Below, one piece after another: positions 31,293 to 39,204 of a stretch of 64,000 bases of DNA (positions are counted from its first letter, which is position 1; each line of letters opens with the position of its first letter). Source of the stretch: Streptococcus sp. SK643. GTDB lineage: Bacteria > Bacillota > Bacilli > Lactobacillales > Streptococcaceae. Under the pieces are notes generated by a model. It made no database searches, was not told the DNA's origin, and saw nothing but the letters and a program-made list of their open reading frames with translations. The position numbers and the translations under genes are program-made. Where the stretch lies: contig NZ_AJMM01000003.1 in NCBI RefSeq assembly GCF_000259505.1, positions 1 to 64,000 of the forward strand, in the 5' to 3' direction.

Positions 31293-32462
31293 ATGGACTT
31301 AACTAAGCGCTTTAATAAACAGCTAGATAAGATTCAAGTTTCCTTGATTCGTCAATTTGATCAGGCTATTTCTGAGATTCCTGGAGTCTTGCGTTTGACT
31401 TTGGGAGAACCTGATTTTACAACGCCGAATCATATAAAAGAAGCAGCTAAGAAAGCTATTGACCAGAACCAATCCTACTATACTGGTATGAGTGGTTTAA
31501 TAGCTTTAAGACAAGCTGCTAGCGATTTTGTCAAAGAAAAGTATCAGTTAGACTATGCACCTGAAAATGAGATTTTAGTTACTATTGGGGCGACGGAGGC
31601 TCTGTCTGCTACTTTGACGGCTATCTTGGAAGAAGGAGATAAGGTGCTCTTACCAGCTCCTGCTTATCCCGGTTATGAGCCTATTGTCAATCTAGTTGGT
31701 GCTGAGATTGTGGAGATTGATACCACTGAAAATGGTTTTGTTTTAACACCAGAAATGTTAGAGAAAGCTATTCTCGAGCAAGGGGATAAACTTAAGGCTG
31801 TCATTCTCAACTATCCAGCCAATCCGACAGGAATTACCTATAGTCGCGAACAATTGGAAGAGTTAGCTGCTGTTCTACGCAAGTATGAGATTTTTGTGGT
31901 TTGTGACGAAGTTTATTCAGAATTGACCTATACAGGAGAAGCTCATGTATCTCTAGGAACTATGCTGAGAGATCAGGCTATTATTATCAATGGTTTGTCT
32001 AAATCGCATGCTATGACAGGTTGGCGTTTGGGGCTGATTTTTGCTCCTGCAGTCTTCACAGCCCAGTTGATTAAGAGTCATCAGTACTTAGTAACCGCTG
32101 CAAATACCATGGCTCAACATGCTGCGGTGGAAGCCTTGACGGCGGGTAAAAACGATGCGGAACCTATGAAGAAGGAATACATTCAGCGTCGGGACTATAT
32201 TATCGAGAAAATGACTGCTCTTGGTTTTGAGATTATTAAACCAGATGGGGCTTTTTATATCTTTGCTAAGATTCCAGCGGGTTACAACCAAGATTCCTTT
32301 GCCTTTCTGAAGGATTTTGCTCAGAAGAAGGCAGTTGCTTTTATTCCGGGTGCAGCTTTTGGTCGTTATGGAGAAGGCTATGTTCGCCTATCTTATGCAG
32401 CTAGCATGGAAACGATCCAAGAGGCCATGAAACGACTTGAGGAGTACATGAGAGAAGCATGA
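31293..32462 (+). CDS. araT: Pyridoxal-phosphate aminotransferase (aromatic type)
   Basis: 389 residues, class I aminotransferase fold. It has [37 protein letters not shown] and the PLP Lys in [16 protein letters not shown]. The C-terminal Arg for the substrate carboxylate lies in YVRLSYAAS. In lactic acid bacteria the equivalent (AraT) transfers amino groups from aromatic amino acids; methionine and leucine are also used. Its stop overlaps the recO start (ATGA), an unusual partner that suggests an operon of convenience. Confidence 0.9.
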   Translation: MDLTKRFNKQLDKIQVSLIRQFDQAISEIPGVLRLTLGEPDFTTPNHIKEAAKKAIDQNQSYYTGMSGLIALRQAASDFVKEKYQLDYAPENEILVTIGATEALSATLTAILEEGDKVLLPAPAYPGYEPIVNLVGAEIVEIDTTENGFVLTPEMLEKAILEQGDKLKAVILNYPANPTGITYSREQLEELAAVLRKYEIFVVCDEVYSELTYTGEAHVSLGTMLRDQAIIINGLSKSHAMTGWRLGLIFAPAVFTAQLIKSHQYLVTAANTMAQHAAVEALTAGKNDAEPMKKEYIQRRDYIIEKMTALGFEIIKPDGAFYIFAKIPAGYNQDSFAFLKDFAQKKAVAFIPGAAFGRYGEGYVRLSYAASMETIQEAMKRLEEYMREA

Positions 32463-33229
32463 TTCAGTCTATCACGAGTCAAGGCTTGGTGCTCTACAAT
32501 CGCAATTTCCGTGAGGACGACAAGCTCGTCAAAATCTTTACAGAGCAGGCTGGCAAGCGTATGTTTTTTGTCAAACACGCAGGTCAGTCTAAACTAGCTC
32601 CTGTTATTCAGCCCTTAGTACTAGCTCGTTTTCTCCTGCGAATCAATGATGATGGGCTTAGCTACATCGAGGATTATCACGAGGTCATGACCTTTCCTAA
32701 GATCAATAGCGACCTCTTTGTCATGGCCTATGCGACCTACGTGGCAGCTCTTGCAGATGCGAGTTTGCAGGACAATCAGCAGGATGCTCCCCTGTTTGCT
32801 TTTTTAGAAAAGACCTTGGAGATGATGGAAGCGGGTTTGGATTATCAAGTCTTGACCAATATTTTTGAAATTCAAATCTTGACTCGATTTGGAATCAGCC
32901 TCAATTTTAATGAGTGTGTCTTTTGCCATCGGATTGGACAAGCTTTTGACTTTTCTTTCAAATACGGAGCTTGTCTCTGCCCAGATCATTATCATGAAGA
33001 TGAGAAACGCTGTCATCTAAATCCTAACATCCCTTATCTACTTAATCAATTTCAAGCCATTGATTTTGAGACCTTGGAGACCATTTCGCTCAAGCCTGAA
33101 ATCAAACAAGATCTTCGTAAGTTTATGGATCAGATCTATGAAGAGTATGTTGGGATTCGCCTAAAATCAAAGAAATTTATTGATTCCCTATCAGACTGGG
33201 GACAATTACTAAAAGAGGAAAAGAAATGA
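32459..33229 (+). CDS. recO: RecO, recombination mediator
   Basis: 256 residues, normal RecO length. The N-terminal OB fold covers about 1-80 ([24 protein letters not shown]). The helical domain carries a zinc-type cluster [22 protein letters not shown]. RecO with RecR loads RecA on SSB-coated DNA. In naturally transformable streptococci RecO also affects recombination of incoming DNA. It overlaps both neighbours by 4 bases (araT and plsX). Confidence 0.94.
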   Translation: MIQSITSQGLVLYNRNFREDDKLVKIFTEQAGKRMFFVKHAGQSKLAPVIQPLVLARFLLRINDDGLSYIEDYHEVMTFPKINSDLFVMAYATYVAALADASLQDNQQDAPLFAFLEKTLEMMEAGLDYQVLTNIFEIQILTRFGISLNFNECVFCHRIGQAFDFSFKYGACLCPDHYHEDEKRCHLNPNIPYLLNQFQAIDFETLETISLKPEIKQDLRKFMDQIYEEYVGIRLKSKKFIDSLSDWGQLLKEEKK

Positions 33230-34218
33230 AAAAAATCGCAGTAGATGCCATGGGGGGCGATTACGCACCTCAAGCCATCGTTGAGGGTGTCAATCAAGCC
33301 CTAGCTGACTTTTCAGATATCGAGGTTCAACTCTACGGAGATGAAGCTAAAATCAAGCAATATCTAACAGCGACAGAGCGCGTCAGCATTATCCATACGG
33401 ATGAGAAGATTGATTCAGACGATGAACCTACAAGAGCTATTCGGAAGAAGAAAAATGCCAGTATGGTATTGGCAGCCAAGGCTGTCAAAGAAGGCGAAGC
33501 AGACGCTGTTCTCTCAGCTGGGAATACAGGTGCTTTGTTGGCGGCTGGATTCTTCATCGTGGGTCGTATTAAGAATATCGACCGTCCTGGACTTATGTCA
33601 ACTTTACCAACTACAGATGGAAAAGGCTTTGATATGCTAGACTTAGGAGCTAATGCTGAAAATACAGCCCAGCACCTCCATCAATATGCGGTTCTTGGAT
33701 CTTTCTATGCTAAAAATGTTCGTGGGATTGCAAATCCTCGTGTTGGCTTACTTAACAACGGAACAGAAAGTAGTAAGGGTGATCCCTTACGCAAGGGAAC
33801 CTATGAACTGTTAGTGGCTGATGAGAGCTTGAACTTTATCGGAAACGTGGAAGCGCGTGATTTGATGAATGGCGTTGCGGATGTTGTCGTAGCAGATGGT
33901 TTCACGGGAAACGCTGTGCTCAAAGCCATTGAGGGTACAGCCATGGGAATCATGGGCTTGCTTAAGACCGCTATTACAGGTGGAGGTCTTCGAGCAAAAC
34001 TGGGTGCACTTCTTCTCAAGGATAGTCTCAGAGGTTTGAAAAAACAGCTTAACTATTCAGATGTCGGAGGTGCGGTCTTGTTTGGTGTTAAGGCACCTGT
34101 TGTTAAGACTCACGGCTCAAGTGATGCCAAGGCTGTGTACAGTACGATTCGTCAGATTCGTACCATGCTAGAAACAGACGTAGTTGCCCAAACTGCGCGT
34201 GAATTTTCAGGAGAATAA
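33226..34218 (+). CDS. plsX: Phosphate acyltransferase PlsX
   Basis: 330 residues with the PlsX signature starts [16 protein letters not shown] and [17 protein letters not shown] and the C-terminal [17 protein letters not shown]. It makes acyl-phosphate from acyl-ACP for PlsY, the first step of phosphatidic acid synthesis. An ACP gene follows after 5 bases, which fits its substrate. It begins in the end of recO. Confidence 0.95.
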   Translation: MKKIAVDAMGGDYAPQAIVEGVNQALADFSDIEVQLYGDEAKIKQYLTATERVSIIHTDEKIDSDDEPTRAIRKKKNASMVLAAKAVKEGEADAVLSAGNTGALLAAGFFIVGRIKNIDRPGLMSTLPTTDGKGFDMLDLGANAENTAQHLHQYAVLGSFYAKNVRGIANPRVGLLNNGTESSKGDPLRKGTYELLVADESLNFIGNVEARDLMNGVADVVVADGFTGNAVLKAIEGTAMGIMGLLKTAITGGGLRAKLGALLLKDSLRGLKKQLNYSDVGGAVLFGVKAPVVKTHGSSDAKAVYSTIRQIRTMLETDVVAQTAREFSGE

Positions 34219-34223
34219 AAGAG

Positions 34224-34457
34224 ATGACAGAAAAAGAAATTTTTGACCGTATTGTGACGATTATCCAAGAGCGACAGGGAGAGGACTTTGTCGTGACAGA
34301 ATCCTTGAGTCTGAAAGATGATTTGGATGCTGACTCAGTTGACTTGATGGAGTTTATCTTGACACTGGAAGATGAATTTAATATCGAAATCAGCGATGAG
34401 GAAATTGACCAACTGCAAAGTGTAGGAGATGTGGTTAAGATTATTCAAGGAAAATAA
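34224..34457 (+). CDS. acpP: Acyl carrier protein (second copy, plsX-linked)
   Basis: 77 residues, acidic, with the phosphopantetheine Ser in DDLDADSVDLMEFILTLE. Most ACPs have DSL; here it is DSV, as in the plsX-linked ACP of Mitis-group streptococci. It probably serves phospholipid acylation, while the fab-cluster ACP serves chain elongation. RBS AGGAGAAT overlaps the plsX stop region. An IS end begins 4 bases after its stop codon. Confidence 0.93.
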   Translation: MTEKEIFDRIVTIIQERQGEDFVVTESLSLKDDLDADSVDLMEFILTLEDEFNIEISDEEIDQLQSVGDVVKIIQGK

Positions 34458-34460
34458 AGA

Positions 34461-34506
34461 GGCCTTTTGTCAACTGTAGTGGGTTGAAGAAAAGCTAGGA
34501 TCGAGA
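34461..34506 (+). mobile_element. Isolated IS1167-like (ISL3) terminal fragment
   Basis: Nearly identical to 38073-38118 (about 42 of 46 bases), which is the end of the ISL3-family remnant downstream: TTTGTCAACTGTAGTGGGTT, then GAAGAAAAGCTA. Both copies have the same orientation. No transposase sequence follows; the GT8 fragment starts immediately, so an IS end seems to have truncated that gene. Confidence 0.75.
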
Positions 34507-34905
34507 CTCTGGGATAAAAAGTTCTCAGTCACAAAAAAAGCTAGAGATTTCCAATTGGACTTAGCCTGGTGGCGTGATCACCAAACGACGCAAGCTCTCT
34601 TTGAGTTGACCAAGGAGCATCACCAGCATGTTTATGGAGATCAAGAAATTTTGAATCACTACTTCAAGGATGCTTGGCTTCGCCTGCCTTTGACCTATAA
34701 CCTTCAAGTGGGATCGGATAAGGATCAGCATCAGTATGGGGACTTGGCCTTGTATGATGAGTTTCCAGGTCTTCCAGCAGTTATTCATTATACATCTCAC
34801 AATAAACCCTGGACAGCCAATCGTTTCAATCATTTTAGAGAGATTTGGTGGTTCTATTATGCTTTATCTTGGGAAGATGCCTTATTCCACTTGGGAAAAA
34901 TGTAG
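34507..34905 (+). pseudogene. 3' fragment of a GT8-family glycosyltransferase
   Basis: An open frame with no proper start begins exactly where the IS end stops and runs to TAG 34903-34905. It reads LWDKKFSVTKKARDFQLDLA, then WWRDHQTTQALF, GDQEILNHYF and AVIHYTSHNKPW. The DQ(E)xLN and H-x5-KPW segments are the C-terminal landmarks of GT8 enzymes; the DxD-containing catalytic N-terminal half is missing. The 3' end runs into a GT2 fragment in another frame. Such GT8 enzymes decorate serine-rich repeat adhesins in streptococcal accessory Sec loci. Confidence 0.75.
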
Positions 34906-35153
34906 AGGATAACTTCCTAATGTACAAGTTCTTGCTTAAGGCTGAGCGTGTTATTCATACAGAGAAGTGTATCTACTGGTATCGGGTCGGAAGAGAGGAC
35001 ACCTTATCCCAGGTCTGGACTGAGAAGCGCGTCCTGGATGAAATGGAAGCAAAAAATGAAAAGCTGGCTCTTTTAGGAATGATGGGATATGATCTGACTT
35101 TGCATCGCTATATCTACAAGACAAGGTTGAAGCGAGCGATTGAAAAGCTTTAA
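34881..35153 (+). pseudogene. 3' fragment of a GT2-family glycosyltransferase
   Basis: In the frame that begins at 34845, sequence from about 34881 reads PLGKNVEDNFLMYKFLLKAE, then HTEKCIYWYRVGREDTLSQ. This is the ED region and C-terminus of GT2 enzymes from adhesin glycosylation and capsule loci. The N-terminal nucleotide-binding domain is absent. A deletion appears to have fused this tail to the GT8 tail around 34880. The frame ends at TAA, but similar-looking sequence continues for some codons after it (EAQLQETETYQ), suggesting a further premature stop. Not functional. Confidence 0.7.
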
Positions 35154-35212
35154 GAAGCCCAGCTACAAGAAACAGAAACTTATCAATGTGCCCGTATAAA
35201 CTTAGGTTTGTT

Positions 35213-35247
35213 GGAGCCCTAGATTCTTAGTTAATGGGCTCCTTTTT
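35213..35247 (+). terminator. Terminator between GT2 remnant and gtfB-like gene
   Basis: GGAGCCC pairs with GGGCTCC across a 16-base loop, followed by TTTTT. Confidence 0.8.
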
Positions 35248-35260
35248 AGAAAGGATTCTT

Positions 35261-36544
35261 ATGCTAGTTATTGCACCAGAAAATAATAGAGAGTTGGAAA
35301 AAGTCAGAAAGCTACTGGCTATCTTGGGGCAGTCTTATCAGGTCCTGTTTACCAATTTGGAAACAGATTTGGGGCTAGGTGAAGATAGTTTGGCTTCCCT
35401 CTTGACCTATACAGATCCCAGCTCTAGGGAGGGGCAGCCCCTCTTTTTTAATGACTTACCTGTTCCTGATTATTGGGAGCCATGGACTATGGGGATTACG
35501 ACCTATATTTTTGATGGTCAGAAAAGACGAGGAAATATAATCTTACGAAAAGATATCCAATCACGAACCGTAGAGTATGTGGAGTGGCTGGGTGAGGGGG
35601 ATACTGTCCTGACTATTGAAGATTACAATCGTTATGGTTGGAGAAGCCGTAAACGACTGTTGGAAGAAGATGGACAAACCTACCTGGAAATTTACTACAA
35701 TCGAAATCAGGAAGAGGTCTTGCATCATTTTGTCAAAGAAGGGTATTTCCTCTATCAGAAAAAGTCTGGTCGAGATCAGCTTTATGCTAATGAGGAGGAG
35801 TTGAGACGAGCTCTATTCGATAAGGCCCTTTCTGGTCAGGAACCCCTTATCTGTTTGGATTCGAAGGTAGTTCCCCTCCTACAAGAACTTGGAAAGGAAG
35901 ACCTGATTTTTTGTAGTCCTCACCAAGAGAATTTAGGAGACCTTCAAAAACAAGTCAAGCAGATACTCATCTTGAATTACTATGCTCCTGAAGATCGAAA
36001 AGCGGACTTTCACTATGTGGCTGGATTGGTTGATCCTGGGACAATTACCTTTCAAACTAAGGCTTTGATCATGACAGCATCAGAAGAAGTGGAAAGCTTG
36101 GCCTACTTGGTAGAAAGTCTTCCCGGAGTGGACTTTCATGTTGCAGCCCTGACCAACATGGGACCCAAATTAACCAATTTAAGCTCTATTCCTAATCTTC
36201 ATCTCCATCCGAATTGCTCAGAGGAGAGTTTTCAGGAGTTATTGGCAAGCTGCTCGCTATATTTGGATTTGAACCATGGTCAGGAAGTTTTAGCAGCCTC
36301 TATGAGAGCGATTGAGAGTGGGTAGCTAATTCTTGGATTAAACACGACTGTTCATTATGAGTCTTACAAAAAATTACCAACTGTCCTCGCATCTAGCGAT
36401 TTATTACTAGAAAAGATCAAAGATGTGTTGCAATCACCAGAAGAGTTTACTAATCGGATTGAGGAACAAAGAGTCATCTTGCAATTGGCTAGAAAAGAAG
36501 ACTTGCTTGCATTCTTCAATTGTCGAGGGGAGGAAGCCAAATGA
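35261..36544 (+). pseudogene. gtfB: gtfB-like glycosyltransferase stabiliser/chaperone with an in-frame amber codon
   Basis: The start is ATG 35261 (MLVIAPENNRELEK, AAGGA upstream). The frame has TAG at 36323-36325 (codon 355) and continues in the same frame, with recognisable GtfB sequence (LILGLNTTVHYESYKKLP), to TGA 36542-36544. Features: GQPLFFNDLPVPDYW, the DRYNKYGWR-like block EDYNRYGWRSRK and the C-terminal CSLYLDLNHGQEVLAASMRA. GtfB binds acceptor Ser-rich adhesin and partners GtfA in O-GlcNAc addition. The stop removes the last 73 residues. The final TGA overlaps the gtfA-like ATG, so the two were once coupled. Order gtfB-gtfA is reversed from typical loci. Confidence 0.8.
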
Positions 36545-38022
36545 CTATTTATACCTTTAATCTCTTGCTGGGATATGAACCAAATGGGGTAGATGTGGCT
36601 CAGGCTTCTCGGGCAATTATGCTTCGTCAGTTGCAGGAGCCAGCACGATTTGTCTTTACGACCTGGCCTAGTCCTCAGAAGTTAGCCTATTATCTCTCAC
36701 TTGGCCACAAGGATGAAGAACTCTTATACGCCTATCTCAGCTTTACAGATCAAGAAATCAGTGTTCCTTCTGTCACAGTCGAGGCTCTACAAACGGACTT
36801 TCAGCTAACGCGACTAGACTTGGTGAAAAAGACGGAGACTGAGGCCCATTACCAGATTTCTAATGATCAATTACTGGTCTTTACTTTAGATCCTTATCAT
36901 CAAGGCTGTGTCCGCTATGTTGATTATCTAGTGAGAGGTTCTATGGTTAAACGGGAGTGGTATGGAGCTAAAAAAATAGTTACAGAATACTTTGTAGGTG
37001 GGATCATCGTTCGACGAACCTATCACCATCAAAATGGTAGAGTAGCTTTTCAGGAAATCAAGCAGGGACAAGACTGGTTTTATCAATTGGGAAGGGAAAT
37101 TTTATTGACTCAAACTCAAGTGTTGGAACGTTTTCTTGCTCGACTTGATTTAGGGAAAGAGGATATTCTCTTGCTTGATCGAGCATCCTTAATGGACTTT
37201 TCCCGCCCCATTCTTGAGCAAAAGACTTCTGCTCACTTAGGGTTTGTCTTTCACTCGGAGCATGAATTTTTGAATGGTTCTCTTAATTATGAGTACTATT
37301 ATGTATTTAAATATATGCAACGCTTTGACTTCCTGCTAACAGCAACAGAACTTCAAAAAGAGGTCTTATTAGAAACCTTTAAAAAGCAAGGTATAGATGT
37401 ACTTCCTATTTATGTACTTCCTGTCGGACATTTGGATCAGTTACAGCAACCATCGTCCCCTCGCCAACCTCTGAGCTTGATGACAGCATCTCGCCTGGAT
37501 CCTCGTAAAAGAATTGATTTAGCCATTCGGGCGGTTGCTTTGGCCCATCAAAGGGTGCCCACTTTGCAATTTCATATCTTTGGTAAAGGAGGAGAGGAGC
37601 CTACTTTGCGCCAGCTTATCCAAGATCTTCATGCGGATGATTATATCTTACTTCGAGGACATGCAGATTTAGAGTCTATTTATCCCCAGTATCAAGTTTA
37701 TATCACGACTTCCCAGTGGGAAACCTTTGGTTTAACCCTGATGGAAGCCATTGGTTCGGGTTTGGTCTTACTTGGTTTTGATGCTCGCTATGGTAATCCA
37801 ACCTTCATTCAGGATGGAAAAAATGGTTATCTAGTCCCATGTGGTTTGGATAGAAATGAAGAAGAATTGGTTGCTGACATGGCAGAGAAGCTCGTTTTTA
37901 TCTTAGAAAATGACTTGAAGTCTATGCACCAGGCTTCTTATGATCTCGCAAGGAACTATTTGAGAGAAAGGATTGTTCAAGCTTGGCGTCAAGTGCTCGA
38001 CGAACTGAGGGAGAACCTTTAA
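36541..38022 (+). CDS. gtfA: GtfA-like glycosyltransferase (adhesin O-GlcNAc transferase family)
   Basis: 493 residues from ATG 36541 (MTIYTFNLLLGYEPNGVDVA), with GGGGAGGA upstream. An earlier TTG at 36520 is less likely. It is a GT4-type GT-B fold with the family's N-terminal DUF1975-like insert. Visible parts are FVFHSEHEF, LTASRL-type LMTASRLDPRKRIDLAIRAV and the E-x7-E motif ETFGLTLME. GtfA transfers GlcNAc from UDP-GlcNAc to Ser/Thr of serine-rich repeat proteins and needs GtfB. Here the partner is interrupted and no secA2, secY2, asp or adhesin gene is in the window, so it may be an orphan. Confidence 0.82.
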   Translation: MTIYTFNLLLGYEPNGVDVAQASRAIMLRQLQEPARFVFTTWPSPQKLAYYLSLGHKDEELLYAYLSFTDQEISVPSVTVEALQTDFQLTRLDLVKKTETEAHYQISNDQLLVFTLDPYHQGCVRYVDYLVRGSMVKREWYGAKKIVTEYFVGGIIVRRTYHHQNGRVAFQEIKQGQDWFYQLGREILLTQTQVLERFLARLDLGKEDILLLDRASLMDFSRPILEQKTSAHLGFVFHSEHEFLNGSLNYEYYYVFKYMQRFDFLLTATELQKEVLLETFKKQGIDVLPIYVLPVGHLDQLQQPSSPRQPLSLMTASRLDPRKRIDLAIRAVALAHQRVPTLQFHIFGKGGEEPTLRQLIQDLHADDYILLRGHADLESIYPQYQVYITTSQWETFGLTLMEAIGSGLVLLGFDARYGNPTFIQDGKNGYLVPCGLDRNEEELVADMAEKLVFILENDLKSMHQASYDLARNYLRERIVQAWRQVLDELRENL

Positions 38023-38072
38023 AGCCCTGAATACTAAGTGAATGAGTCTGATTTCTGCAGGGTGAAAAACTC

Positions 38073-38735
38073 GGCTCTTTGTCAACTGTAGTGGGTTGAA
38101 GAAAAGCTAAGATCTAGAAAGGATAAATTTCGTCCTTTCTTTTTTGATGTTCAGAGCGATAAAAATCCGTTTTTTGAAGTTTTCAAAGTTCCTGAAACCA
38201 AATGTATTTCGTTTGATAAGTTTGATGAGATTATTGGTTACTTCCAGTTTGGCGTTGGAATAGTGTAACTGAAGGGAATTAAGGATTTTCTCTTTGTCCT
38301 TAAGAGAGGTTTTAAAGATAGTCTGAAAGAAAAGATGAACCTTCTTTAGATTGTCCTCGATGAGTCCGAAAAATTTGTCAGACTCTTTATTCTGAAAGTG
38401 GAAAAGCAAGAGCTGATAGCACTTGAATCAACGCTTTTTAAGAAGAATTCTAGTAGGCATACCAGTCGTTTCGAGGTAAGGGACCTTAGATGGTTTTTGA
38501 AAATCATATTTCTTCATTTGGCTTCCGCAATCAGGGCAAGATGGAGCCTCATAATCCAGTTTAGCGATGATTTCCTTGTGGGTATCCTTATTAACAACAT
38601 CCACAAATTGGATATTAGGGTCTTTAATATCGAGTAGTTGTGTAATAAAATGTAATGGTTCCATATGAATCTTTCTAATGCGTTGTTTTGTCGCTTTTCA
38701 TGATAGGTCATATGGGACTTTTTTCTACACAAAAA
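38073..38735 (-). mobile_element. IS1167-like (ISL3 family) insertion sequence, internally deleted
   Basis: The left end starts GGCTCTTTGTCAACTGTAGT at 38073. The minus strand codes for an ISL3 transposase whose N- and C-terminal parts are joined directly. A matching inverted repeat is not found at the right end: sequence after CATATGGGACTTTTTTCTAC changes to unrelated DNA at about 38735. The element is therefore a short, immobile derivative of about 0.66 kb, compared with about 1.4 kb for intact relatives. Confidence 0.8.
38107..38664 (-). pseudogene. ISL3-family transposase with in-frame internal deletion and one nonsense codon
   Basis: One frame of 186 codons starts MEPLHFITQLLDIKDPNIQF with the zinc-finger-like CPDCGSQMKKYDF. 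It hits TGA at 38430-38428 and goes on in the same frame with FKCYQ, then LLLFHFQNKESDKFF and the family C-terminus (LIKLIKRNTFGFRNFENFKK). The junction lies at FKCYQ/LLLFHF. Roughly the middle half, including the DDE catalytic region, is missing. It cannot transpose. Confidence 0.82.
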
Positions 38736-38988
38736 TAGGCTTCATAATATACAGATAGGATTTACTCACTACAAATCGTATAGAGCCATAATAAGCACCC
38801 TGATGTATATTATCAACCAATGACTCTTGATATGACAAAAATGATTGTTGAGTATATATAGGAGTTCCAAGGCACTTGCTTTGGAATTTTTTCTTTGGTT
38901 CAAGCGACCGTTTAGGAACAGATTTAGTCTTTCTAGGGACAGGAGAAATCTGAGGAGAAATAGGGGATATAATGAAATTAGAAAAATC
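38736..38988. other. Unassigned stretch between the IS remnant and the BOX element
   Basis: 253 A+T-rich bases with no RBS-led gene. Overlapping frames exist on both strands, but each reads into the BOX repeat or the IS remnant and none resembles a family I know. No ComE-type direct repeat that would serve comAB is apparent to me. Confidence 0.5.
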
Positions 38989-39187
38989 ATAGTCTTCGAA
39001 AATCTCTTCAAACCACGTCAACGTCGCCTTGCCGTAGATATATGATACTGACTCTGTCAGTTCTATCCACGACCTCAAAACAGTGTTTTGAGCTGACTTC
39101 GTCAGCCTTATCTACAACCTCAAAGCAGTGCTTTGAGCAACCTGCGGCTAGCTTCCTAGTTTGCTCTTTGATTTTCATTGAGTATTA
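38989..39187 (+). repeat. BOX element (boxA-boxB-boxB-boxC) upstream of comA
   Basis: boxA TCTTCGAAAATCTCTTCAAA and CCACGTCAACGTCGCCTTGC is at about 38991-39040. A first boxB ends CAAAACAGTGTTTTGAG (about 39041-39090) and a second boxB ends CAAAGCAGTGCTTTGAG (to 39137). boxC is CAACCTGCGGCTAGCTTCCT to TTGATTTTCATTGAGTATTA (39138-39187). BOX repeats form a stable hairpin and are hallmarks of pneumococcus and close relatives. It ends 17 bases before comA, so it forms the comA leader. Confidence 0.93.
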
Positions 39188-39204
39188 GGAAAAAGGAGAT
39201 GAAG

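Noticed and set aside
38725..39078. 117-codon minus-strand frame between the IS remnant and comA
   Set aside because: About a third of it is BOX repeat read backwards. It has no RBS and resembles no family I know.
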